A stretch of DNA of 64,000 bases, from positions 33,809 to 97,808 of the forward strand of contig JAFXQV010000029.1 of the NCBI GenBank assembly GCA_017526785.1, read 5' to 3'. A model generated the notes under the pieces. It searched no databases. It was not told the DNA's origin and saw nothing but the letters and a program-made list of their open reading frames with translations. The stretch comes from Oscillibacter sp. GTDB lineage: Bacteria; Bacillota; Clostridia; Oscillospirales; Oscillospiraceae. The translations under genes and the position numbers were made by a program. This document shows positions 33,949 to 41,712 of this stretch, piece by piece; position 1 is the stretch's first letter; every line of letters starts with the position of its first letter.

Positions 33949-34172
33949 AAAATTTAGACCTGTGCGGTAAACACGTCATTGAGAATGGTCGTTTTACCCC
34001 CTCCGGCTCTTACGAACTACCTCCCCCACGATGTGGGGGAGGCTTTTTTGTAAACCGGACAGCTTTCTTACCTACCCCGCCGAGCGGGGGAGGTGTCGCG
34101 CAGCGACGGAGAGGGGAAAACGAACCTTGCGACGATTCCTTTACGCATATTTCACCGCACAGGTCGAGATTT
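33949..34172. repeat. Inverted-repeat element, arms related to a third copy at 41.4 kb
   Basis: The left end AAAATTTAGACCTGTGCGGT (33949 on) and the right end, read in reverse from 34172 (AAATCTCGACCTGTGCGGTG), are inverted copies. Both continue into TTCGTTTT or TCGTTTTACC and a (CCTCC)-rich hairpin section. A further plus-strand copy starts near 41434. The unit encloses the terminator at 34020-34049 and has no gene; it is a dispersed intergenic repeat. Confidence 0.75.
34020..34049 (+). terminator. Intrinsic terminator after the GLUG protein gene
   Basis: A 10-bp stem CCTCCCCCAC/GTGGGGGAGG with a GAT loop is followed by CTTTTTTG. It lies inside the inverted-repeat element. Confidence 0.9.
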
Positions 34173-34240
34173 ATTGAGTGTCATTGAGGCGGAACTGGAC
34201 AAGCGCTTTTACGGCGTGGAGTTTGTTCCGAGCGGGCAGG

Positions 34241-34466
34241 CCGGATTTCGACGAAAGAGTACCTGCAATTCCAAAAGGATAAGCTGGCCTTGTATGAGCG
34301 CATAGAGGATTTGAAAAGCTGTGGGGATGAAACAAGCGTCGTTGTGAATCTGTCGAAGTCTTGGAAGAACGCCGATTACCAGCGCAAGAAAGCCGTCGCC
34401 ATGATTATGATACATAGAATCATAATCACGGAGGACGGCTCCGCTAAAATCGAGTGGAATATATAA
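34241..34466 (+). pseudogene. C-terminal remnant of a fourth serine recombinase
   Basis: The frame ending at TAA 34466 reads GRISTKEYLQFQKDKLALYE ... NADYQRKKAVAMIMIHRIII-TEDGSAKIEWNI, which is the coiled coil and final strand of a large serine recombinase (compare EKIEIQWKI in recombinase 2). The catalytic and DNA-binding parts are absent. It abuts the inverted-repeat element, which may have caused the deletion. Confidence 0.75.
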
Positions 34467-34494
34467 TAGCGTCGGGGCGTCTGCCCTGACGCTA
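34467..34494 (+). terminator. Terminator-like hairpin after the recombinase remnant
   Basis: A 12-bp stem TAGCGTCGGGGC/GCCCTGACGCTA (one G-U pair) directly follows the stop codon; a related hairpin lies at 35806-35836. Confidence 0.65.
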
Positions 34495-34503
34495 TTGCTT
34501 GCG

Positions 34504-35718
34504 TTAAGTCCAGTCTGATTGCGTCAGAAAGTCCCGGATGTTCCGGTGTTTGATTCCGTTCCGGCTAAAGTCCATTTCATCCATGGTAACAACGTATTTC
34601 GGGAAATTGTCACGGATTCCGTCGTATGCTCCGAACTCTCTGCGGATAGTTTCATCTGACGCGAGCAAATAGGCCGCTTGCACGTAGAGTTTCTCCCCGC
34701 GCTTTTCACAGACAAAATCTATCTCCCGTTCGCCGAGTTTCCCTACTGTCACTTTGTAGCCCCGGCGCAACATCTCCATGTAGAGAATGTTTTCCAGTAC
34801 GAGGTTAATATCCTTCCTGTTGGCTCCGAAGACAGCTTCCCGTAGGCCATGGTCGGCGATATAGTATTTCTCGTTCGTGGATAAAATCTGTTTTCCCTGC
34901 AAGTCCTCCCGGCTGGCCTGATAGACCAAATAAGCGTCCTTGCAGTATTTGACGTAGTTTAATACCGTATCTGTAGATACCGTCCGGCGTTCGTTTTTCA
35001 GGAATTTTGCGATAGAGGTCGCCGAAAAGACCGTTCCGGTGTTCGCCATCACATAGGCGATAATTCGCTCCAACAAATCCACGTCCCGGACATGGTTCCG
35101 CTTCACAACGTCTTTCAGCACCACGGAATTACACAAATCCTCCAAGTATCTTAGGCACGGTTCCGTCTCGTATCTTAAATTGCCAAGGTACGGCATACCC
35201 CCGACTGTGAGATACGTTTGAAACATCTGTGGTTGTGAAGCGTCGGGAAAGATTTGCTTGTAGAGTTCCGAAAACTCCGAAAAGGAAAACGGATAAATGA
35301 CAAACTCCACATAGCGACCGCCCAAATAGGTAGCCAGTTCTCCGGACAGTAGCTTTGCGTTTGAGCCAGTCAAATAGATGTCACAGTCTAAGGTAGCGCG
35401 TAAGGAATTGACGCATTTTTCCCAGTCGGTAACTTCCTGAATCTCGTCAAAGAATAGGTACGTTTTGCCATGGATTACAGAAGCCCGTTTCAGGATTTCA
35501 CGGTGCAATGTTTCAGCGGCGCAAAGTCCGGCGTTTTCCATCTTCTCAAAGTTGAGGATGATAAACTGTTCGGGACGAATACCAGAAGCAAGGAGTTCCT
35601 GTTGAATGAGTTCCAGCATGACGGACTTGCCGCTACGACGAATGCCTGTCAGGACTTTAACCAGTTCCCCGTTGATGAAAGGCCGGATTTGCTGCATATA
35701 GGATTCCCGTTGAATCAT
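34504..35718 (-). CDS. AAA ATPase with DUF4143 domain
   Basis: A 404-residue protein of the AAA_14/DUF4143 family: Walker A GIRRSGKSVML (around 25-35), Walker B YLFFDEIQEV (around 92), sensor ITLTGSNAKLL-like text (YLTGSNAKLLS), and a C-terminal DUF4143 domain with ADHGLREAVFG and a nuclease-like EIDFVCEKRGEKLYVQAAYLL. Members are common in anaerobes in variable gene regions; their role is not established. It has its own promoter and no partner gene. Confidence 0.88.
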   Translation of the reverse strand: MIQRESYMQQIRPFINGELVKVLTGIRRSGKSVMLELIQQELLASGIRPEQFIILNFEKMENAGLCAAETLHREILKRASVIHGKTYLFFDEIQEVTDWEKCVNSLRATLDCDIYLTGSNAKLLSGELATYLGGRYVEFVIYPFSFSEFSELYKQIFPDASQPQMFQTYLTVGGMPYLGNLRYETEPCLRYLEDLCNSVVLKDVVKRNHVRDVDLLERIIAYVMANTGTVFSATSIAKFLKNERRTVSTDTVLNYVKYCKDAYLVYQASREDLQGKQILSTNEKYYIADHGLREAVFGANRKDINLVLENILYMEMLRRGYKVTVGKLGEREIDFVCEKRGEKLYVQAAYLLASDETIRREFGAYDGIRDNFPKYVVTMDEMDFSRNGIKHRNIRDFLTQSDWT

Positions 35719-35742
35719 GACGCGTCACTCTCCCTTACGGGT

Positions 35743-35771
35743 AGTATAGCACATCTATGGAAGATAAACAA
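35743..35771 (-). promoter_or_regulatory. Promoter of the DUF4143 ATPase gene
   Basis: On the minus strand TTGTTT, 17-base spacer, TATACT, about 24 bases before the ATG. Confidence 0.7.
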
Positions 35772-35774
35772 GTG

Positions 35775-36224
35775 TTAAGTCGAAAATTTATCGACTGTAA
35801 TCGACAAAAATACGTCGGGACAGCTTGCCCCGACGCTTGCTTTGTGGTAAAATCCACTTAACTTGTTATGGTTTGTATCGCCGAAGCGCTGGAAGTGTAC
35901 GATTTCCCGCGCGCGCAGGAAGCGGATAACGTCGTTCACATCCGGGTCGTCCGATAACCTTAAAATGTTATCGTACGTTACCCGCGCCTTTTGTTCGGCG
36001 GCGAGGTCTTCCGTCAGGTCGGCGATAAGGTCGCCCTTGACCTGCATGGACGCGGCACTCCACGGGAATCCGGACGCGGCGGTCGGATACACGCCTGTGG
36101 TATGGTCTACGAAATACGTGTCAAACCCGGCCTGCTTGATTTGTTCTTCCGAGAGATTCCGGGTCAACTGGTGTACGATAGTCCCCACCATTTCCAGATG
36201 TCCTAACTCGTTCGCGCCAGTACC
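35775..36224 (-). pseudogene. cotJC: cotJC-like manganese catalase fragment, cut by a recombinase gene
   Basis: From the codon after the recombinase 3 stop, the frame reads GTGANELGHLEMVGTIVHQL ... YFVDHTTGVYPTAASGFPWS ... KGDLIADLTEDLAAEQKART-YDNIL ... FLRAREIVHFQRFG, the C-terminal half of the CotJC/manganese-catalase family, including the metal-ligand ELGHLE and DLAAEQKAR segments. The N-terminal roughly 60-70 residues, with the remaining ligands, are missing; homology also ends after QRFG (about 35880), and the frame then runs through a terminator. An ATG at 36191 lets a 138-residue ORF be called, but it cannot be functional alone. In intact form this would be a spore coat protein. Confidence 0.75.
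35806..35836 (-). terminator. Terminator inside the 3' end of the cotJC fragment frame
   Basis: On the minus strand CGTCGGG/CCCGACG with a 9-base loop is followed by TATTTTTG. Its place inside the reading frame shows that the last codons of that frame are not native. Confidence 0.7.
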
Positions 36225-37826
36225 TTAGAAATCTTCCCCAATCTGGGGGATTTTCGGAAATAAGTCAATACTGAAATGGTCGGGATTGCTCCAGCGGTTG
36301 TGTAGTTCTTTCCGGTAGACGACTTTTTCCAATACCTCTTTCAGCATGAAATTTTTTCCGGACGGCGTGAGGGTGTCATAGACATCAAGCAGATGTTCGA
36401 TTTTGGGGATAATATTTTCGCGGCTCACTTCGCGCTGTTGTTCCTTGCGCAGTTCCGCCATGATGCTCACCCTGTCCGATTCCGCCTGTTTCAGTCTTGC
36501 GGCGATAATCCGGCTTCGGTCAAGGAAGGTATCCGTATCATAGACGCCGCGTTCCAGCAGGTCATGCAGATTTTCACGCTGTTTTTCCAGATTTGTGATT
36601 TCCCTGTCCAGTTTCGCGGCGGCTTTTTTGTGAAAATTGACCGATTCGCTGTGATGTTCCGTTTCCTGTCCCCACGTCAGGCGGTAATCCTCCAGCCATT
36701 GACGCAACGAAGAGAGAATACTGGCCTCCACTTTCGCAAGGTCGGAACTCACGTTGTCACAAGCGGTGTTGGTACATATCAAAGACGGCGGAAGCCCTTG
36801 CTTCAGATACGGGCGTCTTTGCATACGACGCCCGCATTTCCCGCAGACAACCAGTCCGGCCAGCGGATTTTGTATGACGCCCTTTTCTCTGACGGACGGG
36901 GCGTTCTTTGCCGCCAAATATTCCTGCGCGGCGTAGAAGATATCCGGCGTGATAATCGGCTCATGGCGGCCTGATGCAAGCAACAGATTTTCGACGGAGC
37001 GCGGACGGGAAATGACAATGTCGCCGTTATCCCTGCGCTTGACGCTTTTCCGCCAGTTCCAGCGCAGTTTCCCGATGTAGACCGGATTTTTGAGCATATC
37101 CCGCACAGATGGCGGCGTCCAGACATCCCCTCTCTGCGGCGGGATTTTCAAATCGTTCAAACGGCGGACAATTCGTGACACGCCGAGGCGCTCCCGCGTT
37201 CCGTCCGGTCTTTCTTCGCCTGACGTATAGAGCGTGAAAATCATCTTCACGACTTGCGCCTCTTCCGGATTCGGCGTGAGGACATAGCCCTTGTCGTGTT
37301 CCAGTTTTTGACGGCTGTAGCCGTAAGGCGGCGTGGAAGCAACATATTTGCCTTCTTTGACGGAAGCGACGCGCCCGCGTTGTAAGCGTCTGTTGATGGT
37401 CTTGTATTCGCGGCGGCTCATGAAAAGCCCAAACTCGAAATATTCCTCGTCAAACTCGTTGTCCGGGTCATATGTCTTGGACGGCGTGATAATTTTCGTC
37501 CCTGAAAATTTGAACGCCTGCGCCACAATACCTTGGTCGATGGTGTCTCCACGGGCGAGGCGTTCCACCTCCATGACGAGAACGCCCGCCCAAAGACCGG
37601 CTTCCACTTCCGAGAGAAGTTTCTGCATAACCGGACGCGCCGCGATGCTTTCACCGGAGGCGACTTCTCTGTAGATGTCCAGCGGATTGAGTTGCAGGCG
37701 GTTGGCAAGTTCCAACAACGCGTGTTCGTGACGCGCCAGCGTTTCTCCTTCGCCGCGCTGTTCCGCCTCCAAATCCGCGCGGGACTTGCGGAGGTACATT
37801 ACATAGTTGCCCGAACCGTCCGCCAT
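36225..37826 (-). CDS. Large serine recombinase 3, inserted in cotJC
   Basis: A 533-residue site-specific recombinase. Catalytic Ser15 in VMYLRKSRAD; EVASGESIAARPVMQKLL, MEVERLARGDTIDQG and FMSRREYKTINRRLQRG follow, as in recombinase 1. Zinc ribbon CGKCGRRMQRR ... C near residues 324-355; coiled coil about 395-470. Start at 37826 is preferred (GAGGGGG about 8 bases upstream) over ATG 37847. The stop codon TAA is directly followed by GGT ACT GGC of the cotJC fragment, so the gene end is the edge of an insertion. The branch is the same that excises intervening elements from sporulation genes in some spore-formers. Confidence 0.92.
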   Translation of the reverse strand: MADGSGNYVMYLRKSRADLEAEQRGEGETLARHEHALLELANRLQLNPLDIYREVASGESIAARPVMQKLLSEVEAGLWAGVLVMEVERLARGDTIDQGIVAQAFKFSGTKIITPSKTYDPDNEFDEEYFEFGLFMSRREYKTINRRLQRGRVASVKEGKYVASTPPYGYSRQKLEHDKGYVLTPNPEEAQVVKMIFTLYTSGEERPDGTRERLGVSRIVRRLNDLKIPPQRGDVWTPPSVRDMLKNPVYIGKLRWNWRKSVKRRDNGDIVISRPRSVENLLLASGRHEPIITPDIFYAAQEYLAAKNAPSVREKGVIQNPLAGLVVCGKCGRRMQRRPYLKQGLPPSLICTNTACDNVSSDLAKVEASILSSLRQWLEDYRLTWGQETEHHSESVNFHKKAAAKLDREITNLEKQRENLHDLLERGVYDTDTFLDRSRIIAARLKQAESDRVSIMAELRKEQQREVSRENIIPKIEHLLDVYDTLTPSGKNFMLKEVLEKVVYRKELHNRWSNPDHFSIDLFPKIPQIGEDF

Positions 37827-37859
37827 AGCGAACGCCCCCTCACTCATACGGATACATAC

Positions 37860-37888
37860 ACGTTATCACACGCGCGCGATAATGTCAA
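37860..37888 (-). promoter_or_regulatory. Probable promoter of recombinase 3
   Basis: TTGACA, 17-base spacer, TAACGT on the minus strand, 33 bases before the chosen start. Confidence 0.5.
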
Positions 37889-38111
37889 CAGAAATGCGCG
37901 CGGGTCGGTGTCAAGTTTTTGTAGGATTTTTTGGGAAGCCCCACATCCAGACAGCGAAGTAAGGAAACTTTTGGGCGCATATTGCGGCGTGTTTTTGGGC
38001 GCAAGCACCTGTTTAGCGTCTATTTGAAATTTCTAAAATATGGAAACCAGAAAGTCCTGCAATTATTTTACACCGACAGTAAACTTGACACCGACTTTCG
38101 TTGGATGGTGC
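37889..38111. other. Intergenic region between recombinase 3 and lrgA
   Basis: About 220 bases with no supported gene. It contains two near copies of TTTTGGGCGCA (around 37969 and 37993). The missing 5' part of cotJC is not here. Confidence 0.4.
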
Positions 38112-38140
38112 TTGACACGCCGTTTATTTCATGATACCCT
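38112..38140 (+). promoter_or_regulatory. Probable promoter of lrgAB with a hairpin leader
   Basis: TTGACA, 17-base spacer, TACCCT (weak -10). A 9-bp hairpin CCGTGTTCC/GGAACACGG (38143-38172) lies at the start of the transcript, 17 bases before the ribosome site. Confidence 0.5.
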
Positions 38141-38198
38141 GTCCGTGTTCCGTGGCTCACCCGGGAACACGGAAACTTTGTCGTGTGGGAGGCCTTTT

Positions 38199-38579
38199 AT
38201 GAGTTACATCTTTCAGTTTTGCCGCATTCTGGCGGTCTGTTTTCTGGGAGAAATCCTCGCAAACCTGCTTCCGCTCCCGATTCCCGCCAGCGTGTACGGA
38301 CTTGTCCTGCTGTTGGTTGCCCTGAAAATCGGTATCTTTCGGCTCGAACAGGTGCGCGACGCCGGAAAATTCCTTATTTCCATTATGTCCATGCTCTTTA
38401 TTCCCGCCGCCGTGGGCGTCATGGAACTCTGGGACGACCTCGGCACCATGCTGATTCCCTGTATCATTGCCACTGTCCCGATTACCATGTTTGTCATGGG
38501 CGTGACGGGTATCGTCACGCAGAACGTACAGCGCCGTATCGGCAAGGGAGGAACCAAACATGACAGAGTTACTCGCTAA
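38199..38579 (+). CDS. lrgA: LrgA/CidA-family holin-like protein
   Basis: A 126-residue membrane protein with four helices. The family text IPASVYGLVLLLVALKIG (around 27-44) and FIPAAVGVMELWDDLG (around 66-81) is clear. LrgA/CidA proteins modulate murein hydrolase activity or export of small acids together with LrgB. Start at 38199 has GGGAGG 6 bases upstream. It overlaps lrgB by 20 bases. Confidence 0.93.
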   Translation: MSYIFQFCRILAVCFLGEILANLLPLPIPASVYGLVLLLVALKIGIFRLEQVRDAGKFLISIMSMLFIPAAVGVMELWDDLGTMLIPCIIATVPITMFVMGVTGIVTQNVQRRIGKGGTKHDRVTR

Positions 38580-39255
38580 ATTCGCCACATGGGGCGTACT
38601 GCTCTCGATTGCCGCCTACGGCCTCGGACTGTACATCCAGCGCAAGACCCGCCGCCCGTGGTTACATCCACTGCTGTTGAGCAGTATTCTGATTATCGTG
38701 CTGTTGAGCGGCCTGCGTGTACCCTATCCGGACTTCAAGGCCAGTGCCTCGCCCGTGGCGTACCTGTTACTGCCCGCGACGGTAAGCCTGGCCATCCCGC
38801 TGTACGAGCAGTGGGAACTCCTGAAAAAGAACACCACCGCCATTTTGATTGGCTGTTTCTCCGGCGTCCTCGCCAGCCTCGGGAGCATTGCCGTCATGGC
38901 GTGGATTCTGCGCATGGAACGCGTACACGCCGCGACCCTCCTGCCAAAGTCCGTCACGACCGCCATTGGAATGGACGTGGCGAAAACGCTGGGCGGCATG
39001 GCTCCCTTAGCGGCGGCGGCCATTATCCTGACGGGTATCGCCGGGAATCTGATTGCCGAATGGCTCCTGAAGGCCTTGAAGATAGAAGAACCGCTTGCCC
39101 GGGGAATCGCAATCGGCACGTCCTCCCACGCAATCGGCACCGCCAAGGCGCTGGAACTGGGCGAAGTCGAGGGCGCGATGAGTGGCCTTGCCATTGCCGT
39201 GGCGGGCGTGATGACCGCCGTACTGGCTCCGGTCGTGGCGGTTCTGCTGCCCTGA
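38560..39255 (+). CDS. lrgB: LrgB-family membrane protein
   Basis: A 231-residue membrane protein with 6-7 helices; TLLPKSVTTAIGMDVAKTLGG and GTSSHAIGTAKALELGEVEGAMSGLA are the LrgB/YohK signatures. It acts with LrgA at the cell membrane, in the control of autolysis or pyruvate-type solute uptake. Its ATG, with GGGAGG upstream, is inside lrgA, so the two are translated together. No LytTR-type regulator is nearby. Confidence 0.95.
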   Translation: MTELLAKFATWGVLLSIAAYGLGLYIQRKTRRPWLHPLLLSSILIIVLLSGLRVPYPDFKASASPVAYLLLPATVSLAIPLYEQWELLKKNTTAILIGCFSGVLASLGSIAVMAWILRMERVHAATLLPKSVTTAIGMDVAKTLGGMAPLAAAAIILTGIAGNLIAEWLLKALKIEEPLARGIAIGTSSHAIGTAKALELGEVEGAMSGLAIAVAGVMTAVLAPVVAVLLP

Positions 39256-39321
39256 TTTCCCGCGACGCGGCCGACTGTGGAAACGGTCAGCCGCCTTTCG
39301 ATATTGCCCGACACATATCGG

Positions 39322-39348
39322 TTGACGGAACGCCGCAAATGGTATAAT
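39322..39348 (+). promoter_or_regulatory. Probable promoter of mrp
   Basis: TTGACG and TATAAT (with TGG before it) separated by only 15 bases; the extended -10 may compensate. Confidence 0.55.
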
Positions 39349-39412
39349 ATATAAAAAAACGCCGCCCCGGTGAATCGGGAAGCGGGATTTAGAAACGAGG
39401 TTGAAAAGCGCA

Positions 39413-40237
39413 ATGGCAGAATGTACTAACAATTGTTCGACCTGCGGTCAGGACTGCGCCCAGCGGAGCGCGCCGCAAAGCATGTTAAAGGAACTCAGCG
39501 CGGAAGCGCGTGTCGAGAAGGTGTACGGCGTTGTATCGGGCAAGGGCGGCGTGGGAAAGTCGATGGTCACAAGCCAGTTGGCCGTCATGACCCGCCGCCG
39601 CGGCTACAAGGTCGGTGTCATGGACGCCGACATTACAGGCCCGTCGATTCCAAAATGTTTCGGGGTCAAGGAAGAGGTCTTCGGCACCAGCGACGGAAAA
39701 ATGATGCCCGTCCACACCCGAACCGGAATTCAAATGATGTCGGTGAACCTGCTGCTGCCGGACGAGACCGACCCGGTTGTGTGGCGAGGGCCGATTATCT
39801 CCGGCATGGTGCAGCAGTTCTGGACGGATGTCATGTGGGACTGTGACTATCTGTTTGTGGACATGCCGCCGGGGACAGGGGATGTGTCGTTATCGGTGTT
39901 CCAGTCGATTCCGCTGGACGGTATCTTCATTGTCACGTCGCCGCAGGAACTCGTGTCGATGGTCGTCGAAAAGGCCGTCAAAATGGCCGAGATGATGGAA
40001 GTCCCCATTGTCGGACTGATTGAGAACATGAGTTACGTTACCTGCCCGGACTGCGGGAAGAAAATCCGCCTGTTCGGGGAGGGCAAAACGTCCGAGGCCG
40101 CCGCGCGGCATGAACTCCCCGTACTGGCCGAAATGCCCATTGTCCCCGCGCTCGCCTCCCTCATGGACAGCGGCGACATGGAATCTTTCGAGGGCGACTG
40201 GCTCGAAAACGCCGTCAACGCCATTGACCCCCAGTGA
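39413..40237 (+). CDS. mrp: Mrp/NBP35-family iron-sulfur carrier ATPase
   Basis: A 274-residue P-loop ATPase that carries Fe-S clusters to apo-proteins. The N-terminus has a Cys motif CTNNCSTCGQDC (residues 4-15) typical of the NBP35-like members. Then the deviant Walker A GKGGVGKSMV (around 43-52), GVMDADITGPSIPKCFG, DYLFVDMPPGTGDVSLS and the C-terminal CPDC pair (YVTCPDCGKK) that binds the bridging cluster. A TTG at 39401 is in frame but touches the GAGG site, so ATG 39413 is chosen. Confidence 0.92.
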   Translation: MAECTNNCSTCGQDCAQRSAPQSMLKELSAEARVEKVYGVVSGKGGVGKSMVTSQLAVMTRRRGYKVGVMDADITGPSIPKCFGVKEEVFGTSDGKMMPVHTRTGIQMMSVNLLLPDETDPVVWRGPIISGMVQQFWTDVMWDCDYLFVDMPPGTGDVSLSVFQSIPLDGIFIVTSPQELVSMVVEKAVKMAEMMEVPIVGLIENMSYVTCPDCGKKIRLFGEGKTSEAAARHELPVLAEMPIVPALASLMDSGDMESFEGDWLENAVNAIDPQ

Positions 40238-40310
40238 CGCCACGCCGCGCTGTGGCGCGGCTGTCAATATTTTCACGGGACAAGCCGCTAAATTTCGTGG
40301 AAAACGGTAC

Positions 40311-40339
40311 TTGTAAAACTTCCCGCAATTGTGGATAAT
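40311..40339 (+). promoter_or_regulatory. Probable promoter of guaA
   Basis: TTGTAA, 17-base spacer ending TGTG, GATAAT; 48 bases before guaA. No purine riboswitch is visible in the leader. Confidence 0.6.
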
Positions 40340-40386
40340 AGGACAATCTTTCCAACAACGTCAATCAGAAACGGAGGGTTTCCATA

Positions 40387-41367
40387 ATGTCCAACAATGT
40401 ACGTCCCGAAAGTATGGAGCGTATCACCACGCCCGCACTCGCAGAGGCGTTTATCGCGGAACAGTGTCAACTCCTCAAAGAACAAATCGGGGACAAGCAG
40501 GTTTTATTAGCCCTGTCCGGCGGCGTGGATTCCTCCGTCGTGGCGGCTCTGCTGATTCGCGCCGTGGGGCGGCAACTGGTCTGCGTCCACGTCAACCACG
40601 GCCTGTTGCGCAAGGGTGAGCCGGAACAGGTGATACGCGTATTCCGCGACCAGATGAACGCGAACTTGATTTATGTCGACGCCGTCGACCGCTTCCTTGA
40701 CAAACTCGCGGGCGTCTCCGAACCCGAGACGAAACGGAAAATTATCGGCGCGGAGTTCATCCGCGTCTTTGAAGAGGAAGCCCGCAAATTGGACTGTATC
40801 GCCTTCCTCGCCCAAGGCACCATTTACCCCGACATTCTGGAAAGCGGCCCCGTTAAGGCTCACCACAACGTCGGCGGCCTCCCCGCAGACCTGCGCTTTG
40901 CACTCGTCGAGCCGCTCAAATTCCTGTTCAAAGACGAAGTGCGCGTTGTCGGCACGGCCTTAGGCCTGCCGGATTCCATGGTCTACCGCCAGCCGTTCCC
41001 GGGTCCCGGACTGGGCGTCCGGTGTCTGGGCGCGATTACGCGCGACCGTCTCGAAGCACTCCGCGAGGCTGACGCCATTCTCCGCGAGGAGTTCGACGCC
41101 GCTGGTCTCGCCGGGAAAGTCTGGCAGTATTTCGCGGTCGTGCCGGATATCAAGTCAACAGGCGTCCGCGACGGCAAGCGTACCTTTGACTGGCCTGTGA
41201 TTCTCCGCGCCGTCAATACCCGCGACGCCATGACCGCTACCGTCGAGGAACTCCCGTGGCCTCTGCTCCACAAACTGACGGCGCGGATTACGTCGGAAGT
41301 CCCCGGCGTCAACCGGGTTCTGTACGACCTCACGCCCAAGCCCTCCGGAACTATTGAGTGGGAGTAA
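40387..41367 (+). CDS. guaA: GMP synthase ATP-pyrophosphatase subunit (no glutaminase domain)
   Basis: A 326-residue protein that matches the C-terminal two thirds of GuaA: P-loop LLALSGGVDSSVVAALL (around 40-56), HVNHGLLRKGEPEQV, the substrate-binding KAHHNVGGLP and the dimerisation domain ending VLYDLTPKPSGTIEWE. GuaA normally has a 190-residue glutamine amidotransferase domain first; here the start (GGAGGG before ATG) leads almost straight into the synthetase. It would need ammonia or a separate GATase subunit, as in archaeal GuaAa/GuaAb. No such subunit is in the window. Confidence 0.92.
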   Translation: MSNNVRPESMERITTPALAEAFIAEQCQLLKEQIGDKQVLLALSGGVDSSVVAALLIRAVGRQLVCVHVNHGLLRKGEPEQVIRVFRDQMNANLIYVDAVDRFLDKLAGVSEPETKRKIIGAEFIRVFEEEARKLDCIAFLAQGTIYPDILESGPVKAHHNVGGLPADLRFALVEPLKFLFKDEVRVVGTALGLPDSMVYRQPFPGPGLGVRCLGAITRDRLEALREADAILREEFDAAGLAGKVWQYFAVVPDIKSTGVRDGKRTFDWPVILRAVNTRDAMTATVEELPWPLLHKLTARITSEVPGVNRVLYDLTPKPSGTIEWE

Positions 41368-41433
41368 GTAACGCGCCGTAAAGAATGGCTCAATCACGCG
41401 GTTTTGCGGGCTTTGGCTATCGGGTCTGATAGC

Positions 41434-41520
41434 AAAAATTTCGACCTGTGCGGTGAAGTATACTGAAAGGATTTGTTGGCAAGGTTCGTTTTGCCCCTTC
41501 TGCCGCTACGCGGCACCTCC
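41434..41520 (+). repeat. Third copy of the intergenic repeat
   Basis: AAAATTTCGACCTGTGCGGT followed by GAAGTATACTGAAAGG, GGCAAGGTTCGTTTTGCCCC and a CCTCC-rich stretch is a diverged copy of the arms at 33949-34172, closest to the right arm. It lies between guaA and the giant gene. The region 41368-41666 holds nothing else that could be supported. Confidence 0.7.
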
Positions 41521-41666
41521 TCCGCCGTACGGGGAAGGCACAAAGTCTGACATTTCCCGTGGAATTGCCACGTTTTCCCCGTCGGCAGTCCCGCGCCGGG
41601 TGGGGGCTTTCAAGTTTATGACATCTTTATCACTTACAAATTTTCCACTGTCCAGTATAAACGCAG

Positions 41667-41703
41667 CGACACCCCCGACTCCGTGAAAGAGTTGGGGGTG
41701 TCG
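41667..41703. terminator. Terminator hairpin between guaA and the giant gene
   Basis: A 15-bp stem CGACACCCCCGACTC/GAGTTGGGGGTGTCG with one G-U pair and a 7-base loop. On the plus strand it is followed by TGTTTGTTG. It sits 10 bases beyond the stop of the giant minus-strand gene and probably serves both directions. Confidence 0.8.
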
Positions 41704-41712
41704 TGTTTGTTG

